Counted from the stretch's first letter, positions 1 to 7,943 are shown. The stretch is 35,234 nucleotides of DNA from Methylocaldum sp035627495 (GCF_035627495.1 NZ_DASPLO010000108.1:1-35234), one strand, 5' to 3'. The notes: generated from the sequence alone by a model not told the origin. Program-made: numbers and translations.

Positions 1-113
1 TCCAAGGGCAAGACGACCGCTTGCGCCATCTTCAACTCATCAACATTCCGGGCCGTCTCCAGAACCGCTTTGGCCTGCGCCAACACGGCCCGTCCACCCG
101 CGGGTCTCGCCAT
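1..113 (-). CDS. IS630-family-like transposase, N-terminal fragment
   Basis: The 37 visible residues start MARPAGGRAVLAQAK and continue through a segment containing DELKMAQAVVLPL. This resembles the region just before the helix-turn-helix of IS630-type transposases, which recognises the element ends. The gene starts at an ATG at 113 and runs off the left edge, so the DDE catalytic domain is not visible. The family is assigned from memory of similar N-termini and is only moderately certain. The IS sits against a degraded integrase, consistent with an old mobile-element insertion zone next to a tRNA gene. Confidence 0.5.
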   Translation of the reverse strand, partial: MARPAGGRAVLAQAKAVLETARNVDELKMAQAVVLPL

Positions 114-174
114 GGCCGTTCACATCTGAAAGAACAGGCCATATTGTTACCCTTATGATCGCGAAATGGAATGA
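1..174. mobile_element. End of an IS630-like insertion sequence, cut by the window start
   Basis: A transposase gene reads leftward out of the window from base 113. Between its start codon and about base 175 there is no other coding sequence. The integrase remnant to the right starts abruptly around 175-181 without its N-terminal domain, so the IS edge probably lies near there. I could not identify the terminal inverted repeat or target duplication with certainty, so the right boundary is inferred. Confidence 0.45.
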
Positions 175-968
175 CCATCATGGATAGGACTTAAATCCGC
201 TGGGGATACCTATAAGCGCTTGATTGCTCTCTGCAATAATATCGGCGATCCGCCGGCAATCGTTTTCACGTCAGAAACTTTTGTCGAATACCGCTCGCGG
301 CGATTGGCCGAAGGAACCAAAGTCGCCACGCTTAACCGAGGGCAGGCCACACTATCAGTGGTTTTCTCTGAACTCTCGCGCATTGGGAAATGCTCGGGAT
401 GCAATCCACTGGCAAAGTCCGGAAGCTTCGCGTCGATGAACGTGAATTATCGTATCTGACTTTGGAGCAAATCGGTTTTCTTCTGGCAGAATGCCGAGCT
501 TCATCGAATCGAGACACCTAACACGTCGTTAGAATTTGCCTCGCTACCGGGTGCTGATGGTCCGAAGGGGAGGGGCTTCACGTCCGGGACCTGTCCCACG
601 ATCCTTCCGCGATCACCTTTCGTGGAACGAAAAGCGGAAGAGTCAGGGTCATTCCGGTATCGTCACACCTAGTTAAAGAAATCCTTGATAACTGCTCGAA
701 GATCGGGGATCTTTTTCAATCCTGCTACAGTGCTTATCGGGAAGCCGTCGAAAGATCGGGAATCAGACTCTCCGAAGGCCTGATGTCCCATGTCCTCCGT
801 CACACCTTCGCCAGTCACTTCATGATGAACGGTGGTAATATCCTGGCGCTTCAGCGTATCTTGGGTCACGCCAATCTAACCATGACCATGCGTTACGCCC
901 ATCTGGCGCCCGATCATCTGCGGGAAGTGCTCGAACTTAATCCTTTGGCTCGGTTGACACTCCGTTGA
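175..968 (+). pseudogene. Decayed P2-type tyrosine recombinase (integrase)
   Basis: Joined across frames, this encodes an integrase lacking its N-terminal arm-binding domain. The core-binding part (SAGDTYKRLIALCNNIGD) is in one frame. A one-base loss near 414-417 shifts the rest into another frame. That frame is broken by TAA at 519-521 and TGA at 555-557. The TGA falls where the family has ATGxRWSE, so it replaces the first catalytic arginine. The C-terminal half is well preserved: the HxxR box (HVLRHTFASHF), the second His box (LGHANLTMTMRY) and the Tyr of RYAHL. It stops 49 bases before the 3' end of tRNA-Met and points towards it, the usual layout of an integrase beside its tRNA attachment site. 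The product is surely inactive. Confidence 0.85.
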
Positions 969-981
969 CACTGGAAATAGA

Positions 982-1010
982 AAAGGCCTAGACAAAATGT
1001 CTAGGCCTTC
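982..1010 (-). terminator. Intrinsic terminator of the tRNA-Met gene, also facing the integrase remnant
   Basis: A perfect inverted repeat, GGCCTAGACA and TGTCTAGGCC separated by three bases, lies between the integrase stop and the tRNA 3' end. On the minus strand it is followed by TTTTC, so it should end the tRNA transcript. On the plus strand the arms are followed by only a short pyrimidine run, so termination from that side is less certain. Confidence 0.75.
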
Positions 1011-1017
1011 GAATTTA

Positions 1018-1094
1018 TGGTAGCTACGGGCGGACTTGAACCGCCGACACCCGCATTATGAATGCGGTGCTCTAACCAACTGAGCTACGTAGCC
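1018..1094 (-). tRNA. tRNA-Met (anticodon CAT), elongator type
   Basis: The 77-base gene folds as a full cloverleaf. The acceptor arm is GGCTACG paired with CGTAGCT, with one mismatch or wobble. The D arm is GCTCAGTTGGTTAGAGC. The anticodon stem CCGCA/TGCGG holds loop TTCATAA with anticodon CAT. The T arm is GGCGG-TTCAAGT-CCGCC, and CCA is encoded. The paired first acceptor position argues against an initiator tRNA. A tRNA-Ile2 with lysidine-modified CAT cannot be fully excluded from sequence alone, but the body resembles gammaproteobacterial elongator tRNA-Met. Its 3' end faces a degraded integrase, so it is the likely attachment site of a past mobile element. Confidence 0.93.
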
Positions 1095-1111
1095 GTAAAT
1101 TTAGAAATGAA

Positions 1112-1140
1112 ATCGTACTTTTTTGCCTCAGTTCTGTCAA
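1112..1140 (-). promoter_or_regulatory. Sigma-70 promoter of tRNA-Met
   Basis: Read on the minus strand there is a perfect -35 TTGACA (1140-1135), a 17-base spacer and a -10 TACGAT (1117-1112), about 18 bases upstream of the mature tRNA 5' end at 1094. Hexamers, spacing and position all fit a strong stable-RNA promoter. Confidence 0.75.
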
Positions 1141-1229
1141 TATTTCCGGTCGACTGTGTTACGAATTTATCGGCTGCGCAAAAAGTGGGCTGCCACTTTA
1201 TTAGGATCCTTCTTCAGAAAATTTAAGCG

Positions 1230-1661
1230 ATGGCGTTTTTAACAGGTACATTGGCCCTTTGGAGTCTTTTTGGCAGCGCATTCGTATCCGCTACGTTGGC
1301 GCCCGGCGGTTCGGAGGCGGTGCTTGCTTATCTTGTGGCCCAAGCGGAACTTTCTCCGGAAGTTTTGCTGTTGACGGCTACATCCGGCAATACGCTGGGA
1401 GCTGTCACAACTTGGGGGTTGGGATTTTTTACCGCTGTCAAATATCCAGCCGAACGCCTTGCAAAGCCGCGTCAGCAAAAGGCGGTATCGTCGGTGCGGA
1501 GATGGGGGCTCCCGATATTATTGCTTTCGTGGTTGCCTGTAGTTGGAGATGGTTTCTGCTTCGCGGCCGGCTGGCTTCGTATGCCATTTTGGCGGTCGCT
1601 TTTCGCCATAGCGATAGGTAAGGCTCTGCGGTATGCCGCCGTCGTTTATGCATTTATTTGA
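1230..1661 (+). CDS. yqaA: YqaA-family inner-membrane protein (VTT/DedA-related)
   Basis: The 143-aa protein matches E. coli YqaA in length and pattern. It has an N-terminal hydrophobic stretch with SATLAPGGSEAVL (YqaA: SATLLPGNSEVVL), the TATSGNTLGA segment, the LLLSWLPVVGD motif and the closing GKALRYAAVV. The family is related to the VTT/DedA proteins, polytopic inner-membrane proteins linked to lipid flipping and membrane homeostasis. The precise role of YqaA is unknown. At least three hydrophobic segments are visible. No good Shine-Dalgarno sequence precedes the ATG. The gene ends five bases from the convergent SCO/peroxidase gene, and nothing ties them functionally. Confidence 0.88.
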   Translation: MAFLTGTLALWSLFGSAFVSATLAPGGSEAVLAYLVAQAELSPEVLLLTATSGNTLGAVTTWGLGFFTAVKYPAERLAKPRQQKAVSSVRRWGLPILLLSWLPVVGDGFCFAAGWLRMPFWRSLFAIAIGKALRYAAVVYAFI

Positions 1662-1666
1662 CTGAA

Positions 1667-3571
1667 TCACCGCTGTAGCAGCTTATCGGTGGGATCGCCC
1701 ACCGGTGCAGCGAAGGCATCCGAAACGATGGCTTGTACGTTACTGCCGGTCAGGGAATGCAGAAACGCGATGAGGGCCTTGACTTCGGCTTTATCGAGAT
1801 TCAATGGCTTCAGCAGCGGATCGAGATTTTCGTTGGCAATACCTCCTCGATTGTAGAACTCGATAACCTCTTCGAGGCTGGAAAGCGAGCCGTCATGCAT
1901 GTACGGTGCGGTTAAGGCGACATTACGTAGGGAAGGTGTTCTGTATTTCCAACGGTCTTTGGGATCTTGGGTAATTTCGTAAAGGCCGAGATCGTTCGGT
2001 TTGGTTTCACTGACGGCGGCTAGGGCATCGGCGTCGATTTCCAGAGTCACACCCGGTGCGGCTTGGATTTTCTGCTTTGGCTTATCGCTGGCCATGGCCG
2101 CGTGGAAGCCGATGCCCGTATTGTGCATCTGCTGGTCGGTGAACAAGGCGTGATCTTTGCCGACGGTATGGCACTGAGAGCAGCCTGCCTTGCCGGTGAA
2201 CAGCTCAAAGCCAAGACGTGCTTCGCTAGGTAGCGCGTTTTTCTTCTTCGCGAAATACCAGTGGTCGAAGGGCGAATCGGCCGAGTTCAAGGTCCTTTCA
2301 TAGCTGGCTAAGGCCATGCCGATGGTTTCCATAGAGGGGCCGCGCTTGAAGGCTTTTTCGAAAAGACCGGCGTAGTCGGGTAGGCCCTGGACTTTCTCGA
2401 CGACGTAGCCGATTGAGGGCGCTCCCATCTCATTGTTGGCCAACAAGGGCCCCCAGGCTTGTTGTTCCAGTCGGTTCTCGCGTCCGTCATGGAATAGGCG
2501 TTCCAGATAGGCCACGTTATAAATCGTGGGTGAGTTGCGCCGCACGGTTCGGCCTTCGATGCCGACGGCAGTCGCTTGCTCGTTACTCGTGAAGCCTTGC
2601 TCCGGAACGTGGCACATGGCGCAGGAGAAGGTGTTATTCAAGGACAGCCGACGATCGAAGAAAAGTTTTCGACCCAACTCGATCTTGTCTGGGGTTATCG
2701 GATTGTTCGATGGTGTTGGAACGGGAGGTAGGCCCAGCGGCGGGCGTTTAGCGTATTTGGCCAGATCGGTTCGATGGCCGGAACGCTCGGCGAGAGCGAT
2801 GGATTGAGTCGTGAAATCAGCCGCTTCGTAGCCAGTTTTGTTATCACCGCTACCCAAAAACGGAGCGCGGTCGGTGGGCGTGCTTTCGGTTATGGTCGAG
2901 GATTTTTCTGCCGATAGAGTCTTTATATCGTTAACCAGCGTATCGGGATGCAAAAAGGAGACGGTGTAGATATTGCGTATTTGCTTTTCCCGATCGATCA
3001 GGAACACTCGAAGAACGTGGGAGAATGTGCCAAGGAATTTTCCGTCGGCGTCGTAGTCTTTTTGGATGGATTGGCCGTAGGCAGTCAGGATGGGCTGAAC
3101 ATCTTGCTCGGAGCGGGTGGTCAGAAAGCGCCAATCCACGCCTTTGGCAAAAGCTTTCCCGTAGTGAGCCATGATCTCCGGGGTGTCGTGGTCGGGGTTG
3201 AAGCTCAAGGTGATCAACCGCACATGTTTAGAGATTTGCGGCTCTTGTTCGAGGCGGCGTTGAATCTTGTGAAAGACGGCGGTAGCGAGTGGACAGCCGT
3301 TAACGTCGCTGCAAGTCGAATAGATGAAACTCAACAGGACCAGTTTATCGCCGTACAAGCTATGCAGATTCAGTTCGCTCCCGGCGCTATCCAATACCCG
3401 CCCATCGGATGCCTCGCCCAGCGCGGGTAAGGCGTAGGTGCCGGGAGCCGGCAATTTGAAGGCCAGTGGCTTATAACCCGGTGCTAAGGGTTTTTCGGGT
3501 TGTGCGGCGTAAGCCGGGCTAAGTAGGGCGAGCAAGCAAGAGATAACGGACACCGCATAGCGGATATTCAT
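1667..3571 (-). CDS. Periplasmic SCO-domain / di-haem cytochrome c peroxidase (MauG-like) fusion
   Basis: The 634-aa protein begins with a Sec signal peptide (cleavage near AYA-AQ, residue 23). Residues about 55-220 form a SCO1/SenC thioredoxin-like domain with paired cysteines C87 and C93 and the later ligand His (H185). In SCO proteins this Cys-Cys-His set binds copper for cytochrome oxidase assembly or acts as a thiol reductase. Residues about 285-610 are a bacterial di-haem cytochrome c peroxidase/MauG domain with two CxxCH sites (CAMCH 317-321, CSQCH 464-468) and a late PYMHDGSL segment. Oddly, the cysteines are CX5C (CSDVNGC) rather than the usual CX3C. Possible roles are peroxide reduction, redox sensing or copper-linked maturation of a periplasmic enzyme. 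Domain calls are firm; substrate and partner are unknown. Confidence 0.88.
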   Translation of the reverse strand: MNIRYAVSVISCLLALLSPAYAAQPEKPLAPGYKPLAFKLPAPGTYALPALGEASDGRVLDSAGSELNLHSLYGDKLVLLSFIYSTCSDVNGCPLATAVFHKIQRRLEQEPQISKHVRLITLSFNPDHDTPEIMAHYGKAFAKGVDWRFLTTRSEQDVQPILTAYGQSIQKDYDADGKFLGTFSHVLRVFLIDREKQIRNIYTVSFLHPDTLVNDIKTLSAEKSSTITESTPTDRAPFLGSGDNKTGYEAADFTTQSIALAERSGHRTDLAKYAKRPPLGLPPVPTPSNNPITPDKIELGRKLFFDRRLSLNNTFSCAMCHVPEQGFTSNEQATAVGIEGRTVRRNSPTIYNVAYLERLFHDGRENRLEQQAWGPLLANNEMGAPSIGYVVEKVQGLPDYAGLFEKAFKRGPSMETIGMALASYERTLNSADSPFDHWYFAKKKNALPSEARLGFELFTGKAGCSQCHTVGKDHALFTDQQMHNTGIGFHAAMASDKPKQKIQAAPGVTLEIDADALAAVSETKPNDLGLYEITQDPKDRWKYRTPSLRNVALTAPYMHDGSLSSLEEVIEFYNRGGIANENLDPLLKPLNLDKAEVKALIAFLHSLTGSNVQAIVSDAFAAPVGDPTDKLLQR

Positions 3572-3625
3572 AGGGCGTTACCGGAGTGCTGAATAATCGT
3601 AAATCTAAAGGGGAGCCGAACAGCC

Positions 3626-3658
3626 GTCTAAAGATATGCTTCGAAGCGTGTCTTAGAC
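3626..3658 (+). repeat. Long imperfect hairpin upstream of glgP
   Basis: Transcribed rightward, this stretch can fold into a stem of 14 pairs with one bulged A, closed by a UCGA loop. The outer arms are GTCTAA and TTAGAC. The inner arms GATATGCT and AGCGTGTC pair with two U-G wobbles, and they contain the palindrome GCTTCGAAGC. The wobbles pair only in a plus-strand transcript, so if it acts as RNA it belongs to a glgP leader. No T-run follows, so it is not a simple terminator. Confidence 0.45.
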
Positions 3659-3682
3659 AGCCAGCGGGCGTGTAGTTTCGTC

Positions 3683-3703
3683 AGACCGTTCATGCATCGG
3701 TCT
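3683..3703. repeat. Inverted repeat AGACCG-N9-CGGTCT in the glgP upstream region
   Basis: Two perfect 6-base arms flank 9 bases, 48 bases before the glgP start codon and just ahead of a TAATAT that could serve as a -10. Size and place would suit a regulator-binding site, but no known operator is recognised. Confidence 0.35.
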
Positions 3704-3750
3704 AAACTGCTCAGGTAACATAATATTTCAGCTCAAGGAGACTTGGGGCG

Positions 3751-6216
3751 ATGACTGTACCTCACGACTCATACGAGACTTTAAATCCCAAAGACATTCC
3801 TTCGTTAAAGCGCGCCTTGGTCAACCGCTTGATCTATTCCATTGGCAAGGACCCGGTCGAGACCCAGGAGCGGGACTGGTTTTTCGCTTTAGCGTATGTT
3901 GTGCGGGACCTGCTCACCTTGCGCTGGATGGAATCCATGCGGCGGTACTATTTGCAGGATGCGAAGCGCGTTTATTACTTGTCGATGGAATTTCTGATCG
4001 GCCGGGCTCTAGGAAATAGCTTACTCAATATCGGATGTTATGACGAATTCAAGCAAGTGTTGGAAGATGTCGGGTTAAGCTTGGAGGAGCTCTCCGAGAC
4101 CGAGGAGGAGGCCGCCTTGGGTAACGGCGGATTGGGGCGTCTCGCGGCGTGTTACCTGGATTCGCTCGCCACACTTCAGCTTCCGGGATTCGGTTACGGG
4201 ATACGTTACGACTACGGGATGTTTTCGCAACGCATAGAGGACGGTTATCAAATCGAGCATCCGGAAAACTGGCTCCGTTACGGGAATCCCTGGGAGTTTT
4301 CCCGGCCCGACGTTCTTTATCGCGTGCAGTTCCGTGGGCGCGTCGTGGAGTATCGGGACACCGACGGCCGAGTTCGATATCAGTGGACCGATACCGAGGA
4401 CGTGATGGCGATGGCTTACGATATACCCGTCCCGGGCTATGGCGGCGAGACCGTTAATAACTTGCGGCTGTGGGCGGCCAAGGCGTCCCGGGATTTCGAG
4501 CTGAAGTATTTCAACGAAGGCAATTACATCAAGGCGGTCGAAGAGAAAACCCAATCGGAAAACCTGTCCAAGGTGCTGTATCCGGACGATACCACCCAAA
4601 TGGGGCGCGAATTGCGGCTCAAGCAGGAATACTTTTTCGTCAGCGCATCCCTTCAGGACATCCTGAAAAACTTTTCCGCCGATCACCGCAGCTTTTCCGA
4701 ATTGCCCCAAGAGGTGGCCATCCAACTCAACGACACCCATCCTTCGATCGCCATTCCGGAACTGATGCGCATTCTGGTGGATGTGCACGATGTCCCATGG
4801 AACGATGCTTGGGACATCACCGTTCGGACGTTCTCCTATACCAATCACACGCTGTTGCCCGAAGCCTTGGAAGCCTGGTCGGTGCGTTTGTTCGAGCAAT
4901 TGCTGCCGCGCCACCTGGAAATCATCTACGAGATCAATCATCGCTTCCTTAAAGAGGTCAGCGAGAGATTTCCCGGCGATATGGGGCTGGTACAGCGTGT
5001 TTCGGTGATAGACGAAGATAGAGGAAAACGTCTCCGGATGTCCCATCTTGCCATCATTGGCAGCCATAAAATCAACGGAGTGGCCAAGTTGCACACCCAG
5101 TTGATGAAAACCACGATATTCCGGGATTTCGCCAAGATTTTTCCGGACCGGTTCGTAAATATCACCAACGGCATCACACCGCGGCGATGGCTGAATCAGG
5201 CCAATCGAGGCCTCGCCGGACTTATCACGGAGTCGATCGGCGCGGACTGGGTGACTGACCTGGAGAGGCTTCGGGAGCTAGCGCCCTGGGCGGACGATCC
5301 CGAGTTCCGCGCGCGATTTCGGGCGGTCAAATTAGCCAACAAAGAGCAATTAGCGGCGCTCATCGATAAACGCCTCAGTACTCGGATCGATCCGACAAGT
5401 CTCTTCGATGTACAAATCAAGCGTATGCACGAATACAAACGCCAACTGCTCAACGTTCTGCATGTCATCAGCCGGTATAACCGATTGCGCTTCGGATCGT
5501 CGGCAGACGCCGTACCGCGCACGGTCATTTTCGGTGGCAAGGCCGCACCCGGCTATCATGCGGCCAAGCTGATCATTAAGCTCATTAACGACGTGGCGAG
5601 GGTGATCGACCGGAATCCGGCGGTCAATGGCCTTTTAAAAGTGGTTTTCGTACCCGACTACAACGTTTCCCGCGCCATGGAGATTATGCCAGCGGTGGAG
5701 CTGTCGGAGCAGATTTCGACGGCTGGGATGGAGGCCTCAGGCACCGGCAATATGAAGATGGCGATTAACGGCGCTATTACCATCGGCACCTTGGATGGCG
5801 CGAATATCGAGATTCGAGAAAGGGTGGGCGAGGACAATATTTTCATCTTCGGTCACACCGCCGAGCAGCTCGAAGATCTGCGCCGTGGCGGCTATGACCC
5901 TTGGGACTACTACTACACTGACAATGAGCTGAAACTCGCCCTCGATATGATTTCGACGGGGTACTTCTCGGCGGATGAGCCGGATCGGTTCAAACCGTTG
6001 GTTGATTCCTTGCTTCGAGAGGGCGACAGGTTCGCCTTGTTGGCGGACTATGACCCGTATATCGCTTGCCAAGAGAAGGTCGATCACCTATATCGTGATC
6101 CCGACATGTGGACCCGAAAGGCGGTCCTGAACGTGGCTCATTCCGGCTGGTTTTCGAGCGATCGCGCTATTAAAGAATATGCGGGAAGTATCTGGAATAT
6201 ACCCACGCGCCGGTGA
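3751..6216 (+). CDS. glgP: Glycogen/starch phosphorylase
   Basis: The 821-aa protein is a full-length GT35 alpha-glucan phosphorylase. It releases glucose-1-phosphate from glycogen using phosphate and pyridoxal phosphate in the cytoplasm. Visible family signatures include VYYLSMEFLIGR near residue 74, the LGNGGLGRLAACYLDS segment, QLNDTHP, RMHEYKRQLLN, and the PLP site EASGTGNMKMAINGA with the Schiff-base lysine at K669, followed by GTLDGANIE. The start is supported by AAGGAG 12 bases upstream. It stands alone: no glycogen synthase, branching or debranching gene is in the window, and the neighbours are divergent or convergent. It probably mobilises stored glycogen when carbon is short. Function is certain; regulation is only suggested by the hairpin and inverted repeat upstream. 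Confidence 0.97.
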   Translation: MTVPHDSYETLNPKDIPSLKRALVNRLIYSIGKDPVETQERDWFFALAYVVRDLLTLRWMESMRRYYLQDAKRVYYLSMEFLIGRALGNSLLNIGCYDEFKQVLEDVGLSLEELSETEEEAALGNGGLGRLAACYLDSLATLQLPGFGYGIRYDYGMFSQRIEDGYQIEHPENWLRYGNPWEFSRPDVLYRVQFRGRVVEYRDTDGRVRYQWTDTEDVMAMAYDIPVPGYGGETVNNLRLWAAKASRDFELKYFNEGNYIKAVEEKTQSENLSKVLYPDDTTQMGRELRLKQEYFFVSASLQDILKNFSADHRSFSELPQEVAIQLNDTHPSIAIPELMRILVDVHDVPWNDAWDITVRTFSYTNHTLLPEALEAWSVRLFEQLLPRHLEIIYEINHRFLKEVSERFPGDMGLVQRVSVIDEDRGKRLRMSHLAIIGSHKINGVAKLHTQLMKTTIFRDFAKIFPDRFVNITNGITPRRWLNQANRGLAGLITESIGADWVTDLERLRELAPWADDPEFRARFRAVKLANKEQLAALIDKRLSTRIDPTSLFDVQIKRMHEYKRQLLNVLHVISRYNRLRFGSSADAVPRTVIFGGKAAPGYHAAKLIIKLINDVARVIDRNPAVNGLLKVVFVPDYNVSRAMEIMPAVELSEQISTAGMEASGTGNMKMAINGAITIGTLDGANIEIRERVGEDNIFIFGHTAEQLEDLRRGGYDPWDYYYTDNELKLALDMISTGYFSADEPDRFKPLVDSLLREGDRFALLADYDPYIACQEKVDHLYRDPDMWTRKAVLNVAHSGWFSSDRAIKEYAGSIWNIPTRR

Positions 6217-6223
6217 CTCGGGG

Positions 6224-6270
6224 AAAAAAGAACCGGCGCCTGAATACCGGTAGATCGCCGCCGTTCTTTT
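6224..6270. terminator. Probable bidirectional terminator between glgP and the convergent 152-aa gene
   Basis: AAAAAAGAAC-CGGCG on the left can pair with CGCCG-CC-GTTCTTTT on the right around a 17-base loop. The A-run on one side and T-run on the other give a U-tract to transcripts from either strand, as expected between converging genes. The loop is large and the stem has a small bulge, so strength is uncertain. Confidence 0.5.
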
Positions 6271-6302
6271 ACGCGTCCAGTCCCGTTTTCCGCCCGTACC
6301 AA

Positions 6303-6761
6303 TCAAGCCGTGGTCAGACCTTCATCGGTCGACACGTCGACGTGCGAAGCTTCATGCGTACCCTCGTGTCGTCCTTTGAAGGCCTTTTTAGCCGCTTCGG
6401 CGCCATCGCGTACACCTTCTCCCATAGCATTATGGGATGGAAGTAGGCTGGCGACCGCCAACGAGCTGAAAACCACGCCATAGGCCAGATAGTAGAAGCC
6501 TGAATAAACTCCGTTATGGATTACGCCGCCGATCCCAGGAATGAACTCGGCAAAGGCCGAGCGCGCATCGTTTGCGCCTTCCTTGATGGCTTCCCCAAAT
6601 CCTTCCCTAGAGCCTTCCGCCGGCTCGGTTTCTCTTTCCATAACGTGTTCCGGACGCTCACCGACGGAACCGGTGGTCGGTTCTGCGGTTGATTCCATAC
6701 GCGGATGTTTCTTGGTCCCTGCAGTATCCTCGGTGTGCTTTGAGGTTTGCTTCTTTGCCAT
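6303..6761 (-). CDS. Unrecognised 152-aa protein with one hydrophobic segment
   Basis: I do not recognise a family. The first 60 residues are charged, rich in Lys, Glu, Thr and Pro, and low in hydrophobics, so probably disordered. Residues about 61-80 look helical (EGFGEAIKEGANDARSAF). A hydrophobic stretch rich in Gly, Tyr and Ala follows (about residues 81-118), and a similar amphipathic helix (GVRDGAEAAKKAF) comes after it. The two GxxxGAxxAxxAF-like helices flank the membrane-like part almost symmetrically. The end is His- and Thr-rich. There is no signal peptide. A GGAGA lies 6 bases before the ATG, supporting expression. It converges on glgP and stands alone. It may be a small membrane-associated or stress protein, but no function is assigned. 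Confidence 0.7.
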   Translation of the reverse strand: MAKKQTSKHTEDTAGTKKHPRMESTAEPTTGSVGERPEHVMERETEPAEGSREGFGEAIKEGANDARSAFAEFIPGIGGVIHNGVYSGFYYLAYGVVFSSLAVASLLPSHNAMGEGVRDGAEAAKKAFKGRHEGTHEASHVDVSTDEGLTTA

Positions 6762-7070
6762 AGTCGTTCTCCAGTTCGGACGAAGAATGGATGTGGAGCC
6801 TTTCCGGTGCGAACGTCGGCGGGACGATAGTATTGTCGTAGCGCAATCACCGGGTTGTGTTCATCAAAGACAAAAATTCCGGAGATTAGTTCGGCATACT
6901 TGCCGGTAGAGCAATAGAGCGTGGGGATGCGCGGGAAGGTCGGCCGACGCATCAAAGCGATCCGCCGTACGCTCGATGACATTGGGCTAGAACGGGCCGT
7001 TGCCGGTGATTTGCTCGTTAACGTGAGCGGGTGCAAGCGACCGATGAGTGACGCTTGCCCCAGCCATTTA
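6762..7070. other. Non-coding gap between the nitrilase gene and the 152-aa gene
   Basis: Both flanking genes are on the minus strand, so this holds the end of the nitrilase operon transcript and the upstream region of the 152-aa gene. An inverted repeat GCAAGCG/CGCTTGC (7033-7039 and 7052-7058, 12-base loop) lies just past the nitrilase stop. It could end or protect that transcript, but it lacks a T-run. I see no convincing promoter hexamers. Open frames crossing the gap have no recognisable protein pattern. Confidence 0.5.
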
Positions 7071-7943
7071 TCAGACGTGGCGAAACTGACCCGGCCAGTC
7101 GCGGTAATTGAAGACCTGTCCGGTTTGCCGGATGTTGGCTATCGAGCCGAGATCGATTTCGGCGTAAACCCATTGCGTCTGATTGAGTTCGCCGATGACG
7201 AGTATCCCGTTATCCGGATAGCCGTAATCCACCGGGGTGTAGACGCCGGCGGCGCCGGTATTGACATCCACCGCCTCCGACCAGGGCGCCTGACCTACAG
7301 TTGGCGATTGCACCACATAGCACTGGTTCTCCAGGGCGCGTGCCTGGCAACCGATGCGCACCCGGTGATAGCCTGCCAGCGTATCGGTGCAGCTCGGCAC
7401 CAGAATCAAATCGGCTCCGGCTTCGACTTGCTTGCGAGCGATCATCGGAAACTCGCTGTCATAGCAAATATTGATGCCGATCCGCCCGAACTCGGTGTCC
7501 AGCGTCTTGATTTCCTCGCCGCCGGTAATCAGCCAGTGCTCATTTTCGAACCGGGTCATCTGAAGTTTGTCCTGATGGTCGGTCGTTCCGTCCGGGCGGA
7601 ATAGAAACGACCGGTTCCGGTAGCGGCCGTCCGACAGCCGAACAGGAAAGGAACCCGCCACGATATGAACGCCGTGTTCCTCGGCCATATCGGAAAACAG
7701 CATCACGAAATCGGGCAACAGCGCCTGCATTTCGCTCAGCTGTTTGGACAGCGATTTGTAGACTTCCTCCGGAAAGAGCGATGCGAGTTCCATGCTGAAG
7801 TACTCGGGGAACAACAGCATCTTGGCGCCGTTACCTGCGGCATCGGCGACCCATCGGGCAATTTTGGTGGAATAATCGTCCCAGCTTTTGAGAAAGCCGA
7901 TGTCGTATTGAGCGGCAGCCAGACGGAACGGTCGGGATGACAT
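7071..7943 (-). CDS. Carbon-nitrogen hydrolase (nitrilase superfamily)
   Basis: The 290-aa protein has the nitrilase-superfamily catalytic set: Glu in LLFPEYF (E47), Lys in DKLQMTRFE (K126) and the nucleophile Cys in INICYDSEFP (C160). These enzymes hydrolyse nitriles, amides or carbamoyl groups; the substrate cannot be told from sequence. The open frame extends 67 codons upstream, but that extension lies inside the preceding gene. The ATG at 7943 fits the family start (MSSRPFRLAAAQYDIG) and overlaps the stop of the GNAT gene as TGATG, implying translational coupling. In other bacteria similar GNAT and carbon-nitrogen hydrolase domains occur fused in one polypeptide, so the two products probably act on the same small molecule. 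Family is certain; reaction is unknown. Confidence 0.92.
   Translation of the reverse strand: MSSRPFRLAAAQYDIGFLKSWDDYSTKIARWVADAAGNGAKMLLFPEYFSMELASLFPEEVYKSLSKQLSEMQALLPDFVMLFSDMAEEHGVHIVAGSFPVRLSDGRYRNRSFLFRPDGTTDHQDKLQMTRFENEHWLITGGEEIKTLDTEFGRIGINICYDSEFPMIARKQVEAGADLILVPSCTDTLAGYHRVRIGCQARALENQCYVVQSPTVGQAPWSEAVDVNTGAAGVYTPVDYGYPDNGILVIGELNQTQWVYAEIDLGSIANIRQTGQVFNYRDWPGQFRHV

Noticed and set aside
982..1010. The perfect palindrome as a recombination site of the lost element
   Set aside because: Its position after the tRNA and the following TTTTC on the minus strand are explained by an ordinary terminator.
4075..5094. 339-codon open frame on the minus strand inside glgP
   Set aside because: It is antisense to conserved phosphorylase sequence, shows no family pattern and has no ribosome site; it reflects codon bias of glgP.
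6521..7036. 171-codon minus-strand frame covering the gap upstream of the 152-aa gene
   Set aside because: It overlaps the better-supported 152-aa gene in another frame, has a Ser/Arg/Pro-rich random composition and no good start.
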